A stretch of DNA of 64,000 nucleotides from NCBI RefSeq assembly GCF_050589685.1, contig NZ_JBNGOS010000016.1, forward strand, positions 72,925 to 136,924, given 5' to 3'. Source of the DNA: Saccharicrinis sp050589685 (GTDB lineage: Bacteria; Bacteroidota; Bacteroidia; Bacteroidales; Marinilabiliaceae). The position numbers and the translations under genes are program-made. This document shows, in pieces, positions 19,262-27,965 of this stretch; the first letter of the stretch is position 1; every line of letters begins with the position of its first letter. Below the pieces are notes generated by a model that saw only the letters and a list, made by a program, of their open reading frames with translations, searched no databases and was not told the origin of the DNA.

Positions 19262-19513
19262 CTATTTTACTTCTTCAAAGTCAGTATACTCACCCAAATC
19301 AGGATCGGCAATCTTATTATTCTTCTGGTTTTTCTGGATGGTTACTTTTCCCTCTTCACGTTTTTTTTGTTCTTTAAAATTCTGCTGTTTTTGATATTGG
19401 TTATTCATCTTGTTTACACCCTTTGCTAACAAAAAAGGCATAATTACCCTTCCAATAAAACGAAACAAATAATAAAAAACGACCAATATTACTATCGTCC
19501 TCAGTAATCCCAT
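19262..19513 (-). CDS. DUF4834-like small membrane protein
   Basis: The 83-residue product has one N-terminal membrane segment (TIVILVVFYYLFRFIGRVIM). A basic, Gln/Lys-rich middle (NNQYQKQQNFKEQKKRE) and an acidic tail (DPDLGEYTDFEEVK) follow. This layout and the tail match the DUF4834 family found in Bacteroidota; the function is unknown. The downstream neighbour is a TonB fragment and the upstream one, after a large hairpin, is an S41 protease. Confidence 0.8.
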   Translation of the reverse strand: MGLLRTIVILVVFYYLFRFIGRVIMPFLLAKGVNKMNNQYQKQQNFKEQKKREEGKVTIQKNQKNNKIADPDLGEYTDFEEVK

Positions 19514-19665
19514 AACTTAATTCTTTCTGTAAAGATAATATTTTCCATCGACATGATGTCCTGTGCGCATAACCAGGTTACAGTTATTGTGCCAATTGAA
19601 AGCAGTGCCAAATTGTCATCTCAATTAACTTGAATCTTACGGCAGATACAATTTTATATATAATG

Positions 19666-19710
19666 CGAATCAAGAGCTGTATGTTTATGCAAGCATACAG
19701 CCTTGATTCG
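19666..19710. repeat. long near-perfect intergenic hairpin
   Basis: CGAATCAAG-A-GCTGTATG pairs with CATACAGC-CTTGATTCG: 17 pairs with a single bulged A and a 10-base loop. Alternating TATATA / ATATATA flanks extend it. It lies about 70 bases past the stop of the leftward S41 protease gene. There is no T-run directly after the stem on either strand, so it is not a standard terminator. It could be a 3'-end structure, a protein-binding palindrome or a REP-type element. Confidence 0.7.
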
Positions 19711-19782
19711 AATATATAGCTATAACCAAAGAAAGCCTATTTTTCAATAGACTTTCTGCTAAATATGATTTTAAAATTTAGT

Positions 19783-21387
19783 TTATTCCAGCCTTGAGAC
19801 CGCATTTTGGAGAACCTCATCAATCTCGCCTAAAATCGGATAGAACCCATCATTATCTATAATGTTTCTGGCGATATATGCTTTAATTTCCGTATCGATC
19901 AAATGTTCCGAAACTTTAAATTGTTTTCGGTTCATTTTCACCCCTTCTTTTGATGCGAAGGACTTGAATTCATTGATAATAGGTTGCTTATCCAAGTAAG
20001 CTTTCACCTCTTCAACCTTAGTAAACTGGTCTATTTTAGAACGATTAATATCGGTATATTCCAGTGCAAAGCGATAGATCAAACCATTCTCTCTAACCTT
20101 GTAAAAATATTCGGTCAGTTTTGTAGTGTCACGTGGCACAAAGTAGTCGGGCATTATCCCACCCCCTCCATATACGGTACGGCCTTTTTTTGTTTTATAT
20201 GCTAATGAATCATTAACATTGATGCTGTCCTGGTTAAAAAATTCTCCATGTTCAAAACGGGCTAGAATATCTTTGTAATACTCTTCGTTTCCATTTTCGT
20301 AAGGTTTCTGGATACACCTTCCTGCAGGGGTATAATATCTCGAAATAGTCAAGCGCAAAGCTGATCCATCCGGCAAGGGAATTTGGCTTTGAACCAAACC
20401 TTTCCCAAAAGTTCTGCGCCCTACAACGATACCCCTGTCATTGTCCTGGATGGCTCCTGCAAATATCTCGCTGGCCGAAGCAGAAAACTCATCCACCAGG
20501 ACGGCAACCTCTATTTCCTGACAGGTACCTTTCCCGTTAGCGCGGAACTCATATCTGGGGTTTGATTTACCTTCGGTATAAACGATCATATCCCCTCTCG
20601 CCAAGAACTCATTACAAAGGTTGTTTGCTACTTCGAGGTACCCCCCTGAATTTCCGCGGAAATCGATAATGACTTTTTTACAGCTGTTGGCCTTCAGCTT
20701 GGCAAGCGCCGTTAAGAATTCACTGTACGTATTAGCTGCAAACCTGCTTACCTTAATATAACCTATCTCATCCGTTACCATGTACGAAACATCCACACTG
20801 TACATCGGAATCTTACCCCGTGTAATGTCGAACCGAATCGGTTTTTTCAGGTTTCTACGGATAATACCTACCTTTACTTGGGTGCCCATTTCGCCACGAA
20901 GAAGGTTTAACACCACTGAGTTATTAATCCCGTTGCCCGCTATCAATGAATCGTTTACCGTTACTATTCTGTCTCCGGGCAAGATACCCACTTTTTCGGA
21001 AGGGCCACCCGACACTACGGCAACCACCATAACCGTGTCTTTATGGATATTAAACTGTACGCCAATACCTCCAAAGCCGCTCGAAAGCTCTTCGTTCACA
21101 TTTTTCAGATCCTTGGCTGGAATATAAACTGTATGAGGATCCAATTTCTTCAACAACTCCGGTATCATTTCCTCTTGCAGCTTGTCGGTGTTGACGGTAT
21201 CCACATATTCCTCTTCAATCAGATTTAGAATTGCCTCCATTTTATTGGTCTGGGGATAAATGACCAACGGATTCTTTTTGCCCATTTTCCCCGGCAAAAT
21301 TACATAGCCAATAAAAATACCGGCTATTAAAATCAAAGCCAGCAAAACAGGCTGAAATATTTGTCTTTTAGAATTATTGTAACTCAT
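19783..21387 (-). CDS. S41 family C-terminal processing protease
   Basis: The 534-residue product has one N-terminal membrane anchor (residues about 11-31), an N-terminal helical region, a PDZ domain (about 95-175, GIGVQFNIHKDTVMVVAVV) and the S41 catalytic core. The Ser-Lys dyad is visible: VDEFSASASEIFAGAIQDND holds the Ser and GRRTFGKGLVQSQ the Lys. The C-terminal 130 residues form an extra helical region usual in Bacteroidota homologues. It should act in the periplasm, trimming or degrading envelope proteins. It starts 29 bases downstream of the dCMP deaminase stop, so the two are probably co-transcribed, a common pairing in this phylum. Confidence 0.93.
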   Translation of the reverse strand: MSYNNSKRQIFQPVLLALILIAGIFIGYVILPGKMGKKNPLVIYPQTNKMEAILNLIEEEYVDTVNTDKLQEEMIPELLKKLDPHTVYIPAKDLKNVNEELSSGFGGIGVQFNIHKDTVMVVAVVSGGPSEKVGILPGDRIVTVNDSLIAGNGINNSVVLNLLRGEMGTQVKVGIIRRNLKKPIRFDITRGKIPMYSVDVSYMVTDEIGYIKVSRFAANTYSEFLTALAKLKANSCKKVIIDFRGNSGGYLEVANNLCNEFLARGDMIVYTEGKSNPRYEFRANGKGTCQEIEVAVLVDEFSASASEIFAGAIQDNDRGIVVGRRTFGKGLVQSQIPLPDGSALRLTISRYYTPAGRCIQKPYENGNEEYYKDILARFEHGEFFNQDSINVNDSLAYKTKKGRTVYGGGGIMPDYFVPRDTTKLTEYFYKVRENGLIYRFALEYTDINRSKIDQFTKVEEVKAYLDKQPIINEFKSFASKEGVKMNRKQFKVSEHLIDTEIKAYIARNIIDNDGFYPILGEIDEVLQNAVSRLE

Positions 21388-21416
21388 AAATTTTCAATTT
21401 TCTTTTCCAGTATACC

Positions 21417-21857
21417 TTACATCTCGATATGCATGGTTTCAATATTAGCCCGGTTTAACAAGATTATTCCGTCTTCCACCCGATATCTCTGATTGTAAAC
21501 TACCCTTACAATTCCTGCCTGAATGATGAGTTTGGCACATTCGATACAAGGAGAACAAGTTACATATAACGTAGCACCCTCTGAACTATTATTGGAACGT
21601 GCCACTTTAGTAATAGCATTGGCCTCCGCATGTAAAACATAGGGTTTGGTAATATTGTTCCCGTCCTCACAGTTATTCTCAAATCCGGATGGTGTGCCAT
21701 TGTAACCGTCGCTAATAATCATCTTTCCCTTTACCAGTAATGCACCAACCTGCCTTCTGTTGCAATACGAATTCTCGGCCCACACATGAGCCATTCTCAA
21801 ATATCTTTTATCCAACAGAAGTTGTTTCTCTTTCGTTGGCAAATCTTTTTCGTTCAT
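21417..21857 (-). CDS. dCMP deaminase family protein
   Basis: The 146-residue cytosolic enzyme belongs to the cytidine/deoxycytidylate deaminase superfamily. The zinc site is complete: HAEANAI supplies His and the catalytic Glu, and CSPCIECAKLI supplies two Cys. Further conserved segments are SYCNRRQVGALLVKG and GYNGTPSGFENNCEDG, typical of dCMP deaminases (ComEB-like). It makes dUMP for thymidylate synthesis. Length is normal. It lies directly upstream of the S41 protease gene. Confidence 0.93.
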   Translation of the reverse strand: MNEKDLPTKEKQLLLDKRYLRMAHVWAENSYCNRRQVGALLVKGKMIISDGYNGTPSGFENNCEDGNNITKPYVLHAEANAITKVARSNNSSEGATLYVTCSPCIECAKLIIQAGIVRVVYNQRYRVEDGIILLNRANIETMHIEM

Positions 21858-22031
21858 TTATAAATTCTTGCTCAATAAAAAATCGATGCACAAAAATAAC
21901 AAAATATGTTAGCCGAAAACATCAGTTAATAAATTAAAACACGCTGAATATAGATATGTATTTTTAGGTAAAACGAACCTTTTGATTTTTTTTAACGTAA
22001 AAAATCCGAACACCCACACACAACACACAAA

Positions 22032-24872
22032 ATGAAACACAATTTACACTCTAAGGGGCTCTATAAAAAGAGTTCTAAATTAGTCGCGACATTAATTGTT
22101 TTCGCATCCATTTTCACCAATGCAAATGCTGCAATAAATGACCTTACAAAAGAATGTGAAAACTGCTTTTCTGCCGAATTAGTAACTTTCGAAGAGGATT
22201 CTAATTGCGTAACCGTAGAACTTGAAATAAACGCATCTGCAATTTGCAGTTCCGCATTGTCGCATTTAACTATCGAAGTGCCTTGCGGGAGCATTTCCAA
22301 TGTTACAAACTCGGGGGATTGGGAAATAGAAAATCCAAGCAATGATCCAACAACAGGAATAACCGGTTTTAAAATAGATAACATCCATGGATTTGGAGAA
22401 GATAATAATGCCGGCACCTTTAACATAGGTTATACCGTGTGTTTGTATGATGCCCAATGCATTACAAAAATAAAAGAAGGAATAAAGTTAGCATACAAAG
22501 CCGGCAATTGTATTTTTTATGAAGAAATAAAAATTGCAAATCAACTTTCTGCCATCATATCCAAAGGCGATGTTACTTGTTACGAAGGCAATAATGGATT
22601 TGCAAGTATTGAAATTGTAGAAGGCGTGGCACCTTTTACCTTTTTGTGGAATACGGAAAGTACTTCGCAAAGCATTGATGGCTTACATAGTGGCGAATAT
22701 TTTGTATCGGTAACTGATAGTACAGGTGCTACCATTGAGCTCTCAACTACTATTTTACAACCTGAATTTCCGATTAATATTACCAAGGATATTTCATTTC
22801 CTTCATGTGGTCAAAACGATGGAGCCATAAAACTATCTGTGTCAGGAGGAACAGAACCATATATCTACTCTTGGAACGATGGGTCATCCAGCGATTCTCT
22901 CGTAAATTTAAATGACGGAACATTTACAATTCAAGTGACGGATAGTATGGGCTGCAGCAAATATGAAACGATAGCGTTAAGTGCGGAAACAGATATAGCA
23001 ATCAGTTTAAAACCTAACTACCTGGAGTGTTTCCAGGAAGGTGAAGGCACCGTTGAAAGCAAGGTAGCCGGCGGTCAGCAGCCTTATGCGTACTTATGGT
23101 CCAACGACGAAACCTCGGAAAATTTGAGTCAGGTTAATTCTGGCAGCTATTCCTTAACGGTTACCGATTCCAATGGTTGCACGGCCACCAGTACAACATA
23201 TGTTGGTATCAAAAAAATGTCGTTAAGCACAGCGGTAACAAACCCAAGTTGTTTTGGATACGATGACGGAAAAATTAGCATTACCGATGTACGCTACGGA
23301 AACGAACCTTATAATTATTTGTGGAATACCGGAGATACCTCTTCGTCACTTAACGATATTAGCAGCGGAAGGTACCAGGTTACGGTAACTGACGCATATG
23401 GGTGCACAATAAACCGAACTATAAATCTGGCCGACCGGAGACAACTCGAATTGAGTTATTCTATTTCGAGATCGGACTGCTCATCCGACAGTACTGAAGT
23501 TGAACTCTATCTCTCAGCCACAGGAGGAACCCCAAACTTTATTTATTACAAAGATGAAACTGAAGTTTCTATTCCTGTTACCTTATGGTCAGAAGGAACA
23601 TCTTCATATACTGTAATTGATGCCTTTGGGTGCGAAGCGAGCCAGGAAATCTCCATTAATTCAGTAAATAGCGATTTTAGTGTTAGTGCAGATATTGATC
23701 ACCCAGCTTGTGGAGGCAATTTAACCGGGAATGCCCAATTGATAACAAGTGGAGGAACAGCACCATATGTTTTTAGTTGGTCCGACGGTTATACCGGAAA
23801 AGAAAGGAACAATATTCAGCCAGGCATTTACCAAATCGAAGCTGTTGATTCCGACGGATGTTCAGCCACAACCGAAGCAGTCATTGATAGCGTTTCCAAT
23901 GTTTCGGCTTCTATCATACCACCTACTTTGGTCAAGTGCGAATCGGATAACAACATGTTATATTCCAATTCATCCGGTGCGGATACTTATACCTGGGAGT
24001 TTATTGGTAACGACACCTGGTATATCGAAACAAGTTCGAAAAACGAATTGGTTTATCATGCAGGAATCGGAGCGGTTACTGTTACCTATTCCGTTTTAAA
24101 CGCCGAAGGATGTTTTGCTTCGGATACAATTCAACTAAATTGCACAAACGAAGATGATGGTTCAGGAGGAAACAACCCAGGCGATTCAATTCCTAATATC
24201 GTTTTTGCCGACGATTGCTTCTTTTCAGAGATCAGCAAAATTACTCCAATTGGAGATAACTGTTATCAATTTGAGATGATGGTTTATACCAATGGCCATT
24301 GCGAGCATGAGCTTTCGCACCTATCCGTAGGTTTGGATAATGCTACAGTTAACTGGCTTGAAAATTCCAGAGACTGGAAAATGGAAATGAATTCCACCGA
24401 TCCCAAAACCGGCATTTATGGCTTTAAAATAGACGATATTTCCGGTTTTGGCCAAAATGGATACGATCGGTTTAAAATTACATTTGAAGCATGCTTTTAT
24501 AATAATGAAATACCCGATTATTTCCCGGAAACAATTACCGTTGCCTACAAAAGCGCCAATGCTTATACGCTGCAATTGGTCAATATAAAAATGCAACAAA
24601 ACTTAAAAGCCGGACTCACTGTATCCGTTTTCCCAAACCCATTTAAAGACATAGCTCAATTAACAATTGTGACAGAAAGCAACACGAATGTTAATATTGA
24701 GGTGTATGATATCAGTGGCAATAAAGTAGAGAGTGTTTATAACGGGGAGTTAAAATCCGAAATTAAATATACGTTTAAAATAACAGGAGGAGATAGTAAA
24801 GAAAGAATATTATTTTATAAAGTGATTTCTGATGAAGATACTGTTCAAGGAAAACTTCTGAAAACCAAATAA
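22032..24872 (+). CDS. SprB-repeat adhesin-like protein with T9SS sorting domain
   Basis: The 946-residue product has a signal peptide (cleavage near ANAAIND), then a Cys-containing domain with SGDWEIENPSNDPTTGITGF. About six SprB-type repeats of 70-80 residues follow (residues about 170-650), each with a core like GGTEPYIYSWNDGSSSDSL and ending in VTDSMGC. After an acidic Gly-rich linker (DDGSGGNNPGDS) a second copy of the N-terminal domain appears (SRDWKMEMNSTDPKTGIYGF). The last 75 residues form a type A T9SS sorting domain (VSVFPNPFKDIAQLTI ... DISGNKV). The protein should be secreted across the outer membrane and attached to the surface. SprB is the gliding adhesin of Flavobacterium, but this one is much shorter and its role could be adhesion only. 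Confidence 0.88.
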   Translation: MKHNLHSKGLYKKSSKLVATLIVFASIFTNANAAINDLTKECENCFSAELVTFEEDSNCVTVELEINASAICSSALSHLTIEVPCGSISNVTNSGDWEIENPSNDPTTGITGFKIDNIHGFGEDNNAGTFNIGYTVCLYDAQCITKIKEGIKLAYKAGNCIFYEEIKIANQLSAIISKGDVTCYEGNNGFASIEIVEGVAPFTFLWNTESTSQSIDGLHSGEYFVSVTDSTGATIELSTTILQPEFPINITKDISFPSCGQNDGAIKLSVSGGTEPYIYSWNDGSSSDSLVNLNDGTFTIQVTDSMGCSKYETIALSAETDIAISLKPNYLECFQEGEGTVESKVAGGQQPYAYLWSNDETSENLSQVNSGSYSLTVTDSNGCTATSTTYVGIKKMSLSTAVTNPSCFGYDDGKISITDVRYGNEPYNYLWNTGDTSSSLNDISSGRYQVTVTDAYGCTINRTINLADRRQLELSYSISRSDCSSDSTEVELYLSATGGTPNFIYYKDETEVSIPVTLWSEGTSSYTVIDAFGCEASQEISINSVNSDFSVSADIDHPACGGNLTGNAQLITSGGTAPYVFSWSDGYTGKERNNIQPGIYQIEAVDSDGCSATTEAVIDSVSNVSASIIPPTLVKCESDNNMLYSNSSGADTYTWEFIGNDTWYIETSSKNELVYHAGIGAVTVTYSVLNAEGCFASDTIQLNCTNEDDGSGGNNPGDSIPNIVFADDCFFSEISKITPIGDNCYQFEMMVYTNGHCEHELSHLSVGLDNATVNWLENSRDWKMEMNSTDPKTGIYGFKIDDISGFGQNGYDRFKITFEACFYNNEIPDYFPETITVAYKSANAYTLQLVNIKMQQNLKAGLTVSVFPNPFKDIAQLTIVTESNTNVNIEVYDISGNKVESVYNGELKSEIKYTFKITGGDSKERILFYKVISDEDTVQGKLLKTK

Positions 24873-24927
24873 AATAATTTCAGCCCAATGCGTTAATTAA
24901 TGTTAAATCGAAAATATGGCGAATATT

Positions 24928-24942
24928 CGGCACAGCCTTTGC
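24928..24942 (+). promoter_or_regulatory. sigma-54-type -24/-12 promoter upstream of the intergenic RNA locus
   Basis: CGGCACA-GCCT-TTGC matches the consensus TGGCACG-N4-TTGC at 13 of 15 positions counting the spacer, with invariant GG (24929-24930) and GC (24941-24942) exactly 10 bases apart. A 10-bp palindrome CGAATATTCG at 24920-24929 overlaps the -24 element. Predicted transcription start is about 24954. No enhancer-binding-protein gene is in the window. Confidence 0.6.
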
Positions 24943-25003
24943 TTATTGACATAGAAGAAAATTAACCATAAAAAAACAATTCAAAAGGAGGATTTTAAGT
25001 CAA

Positions 25004-25045
25004 ATGGCTGTAACACCAAACGATTTTCTCCGTACCAGAAGATAA
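25004..25045 (+). CDS. 13-codon leader-type open frame
   Basis: ATG GCT GTA ACA ... AGA AGA TAA encodes MAVTPNDFLRTRR. A strong AAGGAGG lies about 13 bases upstream, which is notable because Bacteroidota seldom rely on such sites. The frame ends four bases before the conserved T-run motif and 40 bases before the terminator, the spacing of a leader peptide. The downstream gene tsaB has its own promoter, so attenuation of tsaB is not obvious. The small size makes coding uncertain. Confidence 0.35.
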   Translation: MAVTPNDFLRTRR

Positions 25046-25085
25046 GAGTAAGTTTTTTTTCATAGATTAAGGTTTAGGTTAAGTG

Positions 25086-25118
25086 AAAAAGGGTCGTTCC
25101 GAAAGAACGACCTTTTTT
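25086..25118 (+). terminator. intrinsic terminator of RNA unit A
   Basis: The stem GGTCGTTC (25092-25099) pairs perfectly with GAACGACC (25105-25112), with loop CGAAA. The stem is preceded by A5 and followed by T6. It ends the putative sigma-54-type transcript. Confidence 0.85.
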
Positions 25119-25316
25119 ATTTCATACCCAAAAGTACCATTAACCCACCATTGTTCCGGCGAGCAATGACTGTCGCCGAAAAAGGACAATCTTTCGGCAA
25201 GCGATACACTTTCGCCCGAACGTCAGAGTAGTCACTTGGAATACAGAGGATTAACCTGCCTGAGCATTCGTCTTCTGAAAAAGATATGGAATATGCGAGT
25301 TAAGAGCAAAAAATAT

Positions 25317-25324
25317 TATTTTTG
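25317..25324 (+). promoter_or_regulatory. Bacteroidota-type -7 element for tsaB
   Basis: TATTTTTG matches TAnnTTTG exactly and lies 22 bases before the tsaB ATG at 25347. The -33 TTTG is not clear. It supports the 25347 start over a longer open frame that would begin upstream of this promoter. Confidence 0.45.
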
Positions 25325-25346
25325 CAATCTTATAACACAAGTATTT

Positions 25347-26054
25347 ATGGCTATAATTCTTTCACTGGAAACATCTACAAAAGTATGTTCGGTATGTTTA
25401 TCAAACAACCATACCATAGTTGCTAAAAAGGAACTCTTTGAGGCAAACTCGCATGCCACCCACCTTACCGTTTTTATCCAGGATTTATTTAACGATTTAC
25501 CGGACTTGAGCATCAACGATATCGATGCAGTAGCGGTAAGCAGTGGCCCGGGTTCCTATACCGGCTTACGGATTGGCGTTTCGGTTGCCAAGGGAATATG
25601 CTATGCACTTCATAAACCCCTGATTGCAATTACATCGTTGGAGTGCCTGGCACAGGCAGTTATTAACCATTCAGCATTGAAGGGTAAAACCAGCAAAGAC
25701 ACCTTATTTTGCCCGATGATTGATGCACGCAGGATGGAGGTATATACGGCATTATTTAATGCAGACATGAAGTTGGTAGAGAAAATTAGTGCCCGAATCA
25801 TTGATGAGGATAGTTACAAAGAAATCTTAGATAAACACCCCATGGTTTTTTTAGGGGATGGAGCCGAAAAATGTAAGGATACCATAGTACATTCCAACGC
25901 CCTGTTTTTGGATGGCCAATCCCCGTTGGCATCAAACATGGTAAATATTGCCCACAAAAAGTTTGAAAATTCGGATTTCGAAGACGTTGCTTATTTTGAA
26001 CCGTTTTATTTAAAAGACTTTGTGGCAACCACCCCAAAAAAGAAGGTCTTATAA
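25347..26054 (+). CDS. tsaB: tRNA threonylcarbamoyladenosine biosynthesis protein TsaB
   Basis: I chose the ATG at 25347 because the family begins with the actin-like fold strand MAIILSLETSTKVCSV; the frame is open further upstream but that part is not TsaB-like. The 235-residue product has the ASKHA/Kae1-like segments AVSSGPGSYTGLRIGVSVAKG (SGPGSYTGLRIG is the signature) and CPMIDARRMEVYTALF. TsaB works with TsaD and TsaE to make the t6A37 modification of ANN-decoding tRNAs. Length and motifs are normal. It stands alone on the plus strand after the putative small-RNA locus. Confidence 0.93.
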   Translation: MAIILSLETSTKVCSVCLSNNHTIVAKKELFEANSHATHLTVFIQDLFNDLPDLSINDIDAVAVSSGPGSYTGLRIGVSVAKGICYALHKPLIAITSLECLAQAVINHSALKGKTSKDTLFCPMIDARRMEVYTALFNADMKLVEKISARIIDEDSYKEILDKHPMVFLGDGAEKCKDTIVHSNALFLDGQSPLASNMVNIAHKKFENSDFEDVAYFEPFYLKDFVATTPKKKVL

Positions 26055-26214
26055 ATTTGGTCTGGTAATTGTTGAACCCGTATTGTGCATTTAAAAATAT
26101 AAATGCATAATTTGAAGAAAGAAAATCATCTGGTTAAGCCAAACAGCTAAACACTACTATGATGATCTTCTTTGTTAGGATTTAACCCTGACAGCATCAA
26201 ATAAATCGATTACT

Positions 26215-27012
26215 ATGCATAAACATATACTCACGATCTTTCTGGTCATAATGCTGCTTGGCAATCACATTGCTTCTGCTAAAAACAATCCAGGCGCAGA
26301 TGGCAACCATACCTATCAGCCGGGAGAAAAATTAAAATACAGTCTTAAATACGGCTTTATAAAAGGAGGTTACATTTCGTTCACCGTTAAAGATACACTA
26401 TGGAACGGAATCAACACGCACGAACTGGAGCTTTTTGCCAAAACTTCGGGTATGGTAGATGTCTTATTTAAAGTACGGGACAAATATGCCAGTTACATTG
26501 ACCCAACCTCGGATCAACCCTTAAAATCTGTTCGGGATATCAGGGAAGGAAGATATGAATACTATAACGAGGTGGTTTACGACTACCATACCTTAAGGGA
26601 AGATTCCATCACCATTCAGAGCAAGAAATCCGGCAGCGTGAGGGTCCCCCCCCATATTCATGATATTGTATCGGCGTTTTACTTTGCCCGCAGGTACAAA
26701 TTTAACGATCAAATGAAAGTGGGCGATATATTGGAATTCACGACTTATTTCAGCGATGAGATATTCCCTTTGAAAATAAAATATGTGGGTAACCAAATGG
26801 TCAGAACTAAGTTCGGGAAAAGCGAATGTTATCTATTCCACCCTGTGACTGAGGTTGGCAGGATGTTTGAAACGGAAGAGGATATGAAAATATGGGTGAC
26901 ACGGGATAAAAACAAAATACCGATTAAGGCAAAGGTCAACTTAAAAGTTGGATCATTCACCTGCGAGCTTATCGAGCATACGGGATTAAAAAATGCACTT
27001 GGCAAGCAATAA
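26215..27012 (+). CDS. DUF3108 domain-containing periplasmic protein
   Basis: The 265-residue product has a Sec signal (residues 1 to about 22, ending ASAKNN). The remainder matches the DUF3108 pattern: YQPGEKLKYSLKYGFIKGGY near the start, DVLFKVRDKYASYID, and the C-terminal EEDMKIWVTRDKNKIPIKAK. It is predicted to be a beta-rich periplasmic protein of unknown biochemical role. It is a single gene with 160 bases upstream and 230 downstream before efp. Confidence 0.85.
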   Translation: MHKHILTIFLVIMLLGNHIASAKNNPGADGNHTYQPGEKLKYSLKYGFIKGGYISFTVKDTLWNGINTHELELFAKTSGMVDVLFKVRDKYASYIDPTSDQPLKSVRDIREGRYEYYNEVVYDYHTLREDSITIQSKKSGSVRVPPHIHDIVSAFYFARRYKFNDQMKVGDILEFTTYFSDEIFPLKIKYVGNQMVRTKFGKSECYLFHPVTEVGRMFETEEDMKIWVTRDKNKIPIKAKVNLKVGSFTCELIEHTGLKNALGKQ

Positions 27013-27192
27013 GCCAATCCCGCAAAACTGAAGCCTGAATTGTAATGGCAAGTATGCCGGGAGTCTTTCTATTGTTTTACAACGGCATACATTTTTCTCC
27101 ATACCATGGAAATATTTAGATATGAATATGCCAATTAATCTCCCACTTGCTAATTAATATACATAATTATTAGCTATTCCAAGTATTTGATT

Positions 27193-27200
27193 TATTTTTG
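27193..27200 (+). promoter_or_regulatory. Bacteroidota-type -7 element for efp
   Basis: TATTTTTG (TAnnTTTG) lies 42 bases upstream of the efp ATG. An upstream TTTG at the usual 19-base spacing is not obvious, so the call rests on the -7 element and its position. Confidence 0.4.
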
Positions 27201-27242
27201 CAGCACAAAAACAGTTTATACAAAGATTTAATTAAGAACACT

Positions 27243-27812
27243 ATGGCAACTACAGCTGATATCAGAAACGGGATGTGTATTGAATTCAAGAACGACTTGT
27301 ATTCAATAGTGCAGTTTCAGCATGTAAAACCGGGTAAAGGTCCGGCTTTTGTACGTACCAAACTGAAGAACATTTCTACAGGAAAAGTAATTGACAATAC
27401 TTTCTCGGCCGGACATAAAATCAACGAGCAACGCGTTGAGCGCCGTTCATACCAGTATTTATATAAAGATGACATGGGTTACGTTTTTATGAACAACGAA
27501 ACCTATGAGCAAGTTACAATTGAAGAAAAGCTAATTGAAAATCACGACTTATTGAAAGATGGCTTGACTTGTGAAGTAGTTTACCACGCCGATACCGAGA
27601 CACCTCTTTTAGTAGATCTTCCGATGCATATTGAGTTTGAGGTTACCTACACCGAACCGGGCGTAAGAGGGGACACTTCATCTACCAACTCACTAAAACC
27701 GGCTACCATTGATACAGGGGCCCAAATAATGGTTCCATTGTTTGTAAACACGGAAGATTGGATCAAGGTGGACACGCGTGACCGTTCGTACGTTGAACGA
27801 GTTAAAAAATAA
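27243..27812 (+). CDS. efp: elongation factor P
   Basis: The start is set at 27243 because the family begins MATTADIRNGMCIEF; the open frame extends 15 codons upstream. The 189-residue product has the three EF-P beta-barrel domains. The loop that reaches the peptidyl-transferase centre reads VKPGKGPAFVRTK, with Lys at residue 32 at the position that is modified in many bacteria. The C-terminal signature YTEPGVRGDTSSTNSLKPA is present. It relieves ribosome stalling at polyproline. The modification enzymes are not in the window. Confidence 0.97.
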   Translation: MATTADIRNGMCIEFKNDLYSIVQFQHVKPGKGPAFVRTKLKNISTGKVIDNTFSAGHKINEQRVERRSYQYLYKDDMGYVFMNNETYEQVTIEEKLIENHDLLKDGLTCEVVYHADTETPLLVDLPMHIEFEVTYTEPGVRGDTSSTNSLKPATIDTGAQIMVPLFVNTEDWIKVDTRDRSYVERVKK

Positions 27813-27965
27813 TTCTATCAGACCACAAAATCGAGCCTGGCACATTTCAGGGCTTTTTGATATTACCTGAACTACAGGGGCCTTTTTACGGGATTCAAGA
27901 AAATACATTTTCTTTAGGTCGAAAAAATTTAATATCTTACCATTCCAAAAGGTTTAAAAAATTCT

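Larger units (their letters stand above)
24954..25118 (+). ncRNA. putative small RNA with T-run/CATAGATTA motif, unit A
   Basis: The predicted transcript runs about 165 bases from the sigma-54-type start to an intrinsic terminator. It holds a 13-codon open frame (25004-25045), then at 25049-25083 the motif TAAGTTTTTTTTCATAG followed by ATTAAGGTTTAGGTTAAG. A terminator with stem GGTCGTTC/GAACGACC follows. The motif recurs at 32066-32100 and 32162-32195, each time followed by a different terminator hairpin. Conservation of the motif but not of the hairpin sequence suggests that the motif is functional. The target is unknown. Confidence 0.5.

Noticed and set aside
26110..26178. Interrupted inverted repeat AAGAAAATCATC / GATGATCTTCTTT as terminator
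   Set aside because: The loop is about 40 bases and no T-run follows; it is too weak to call.
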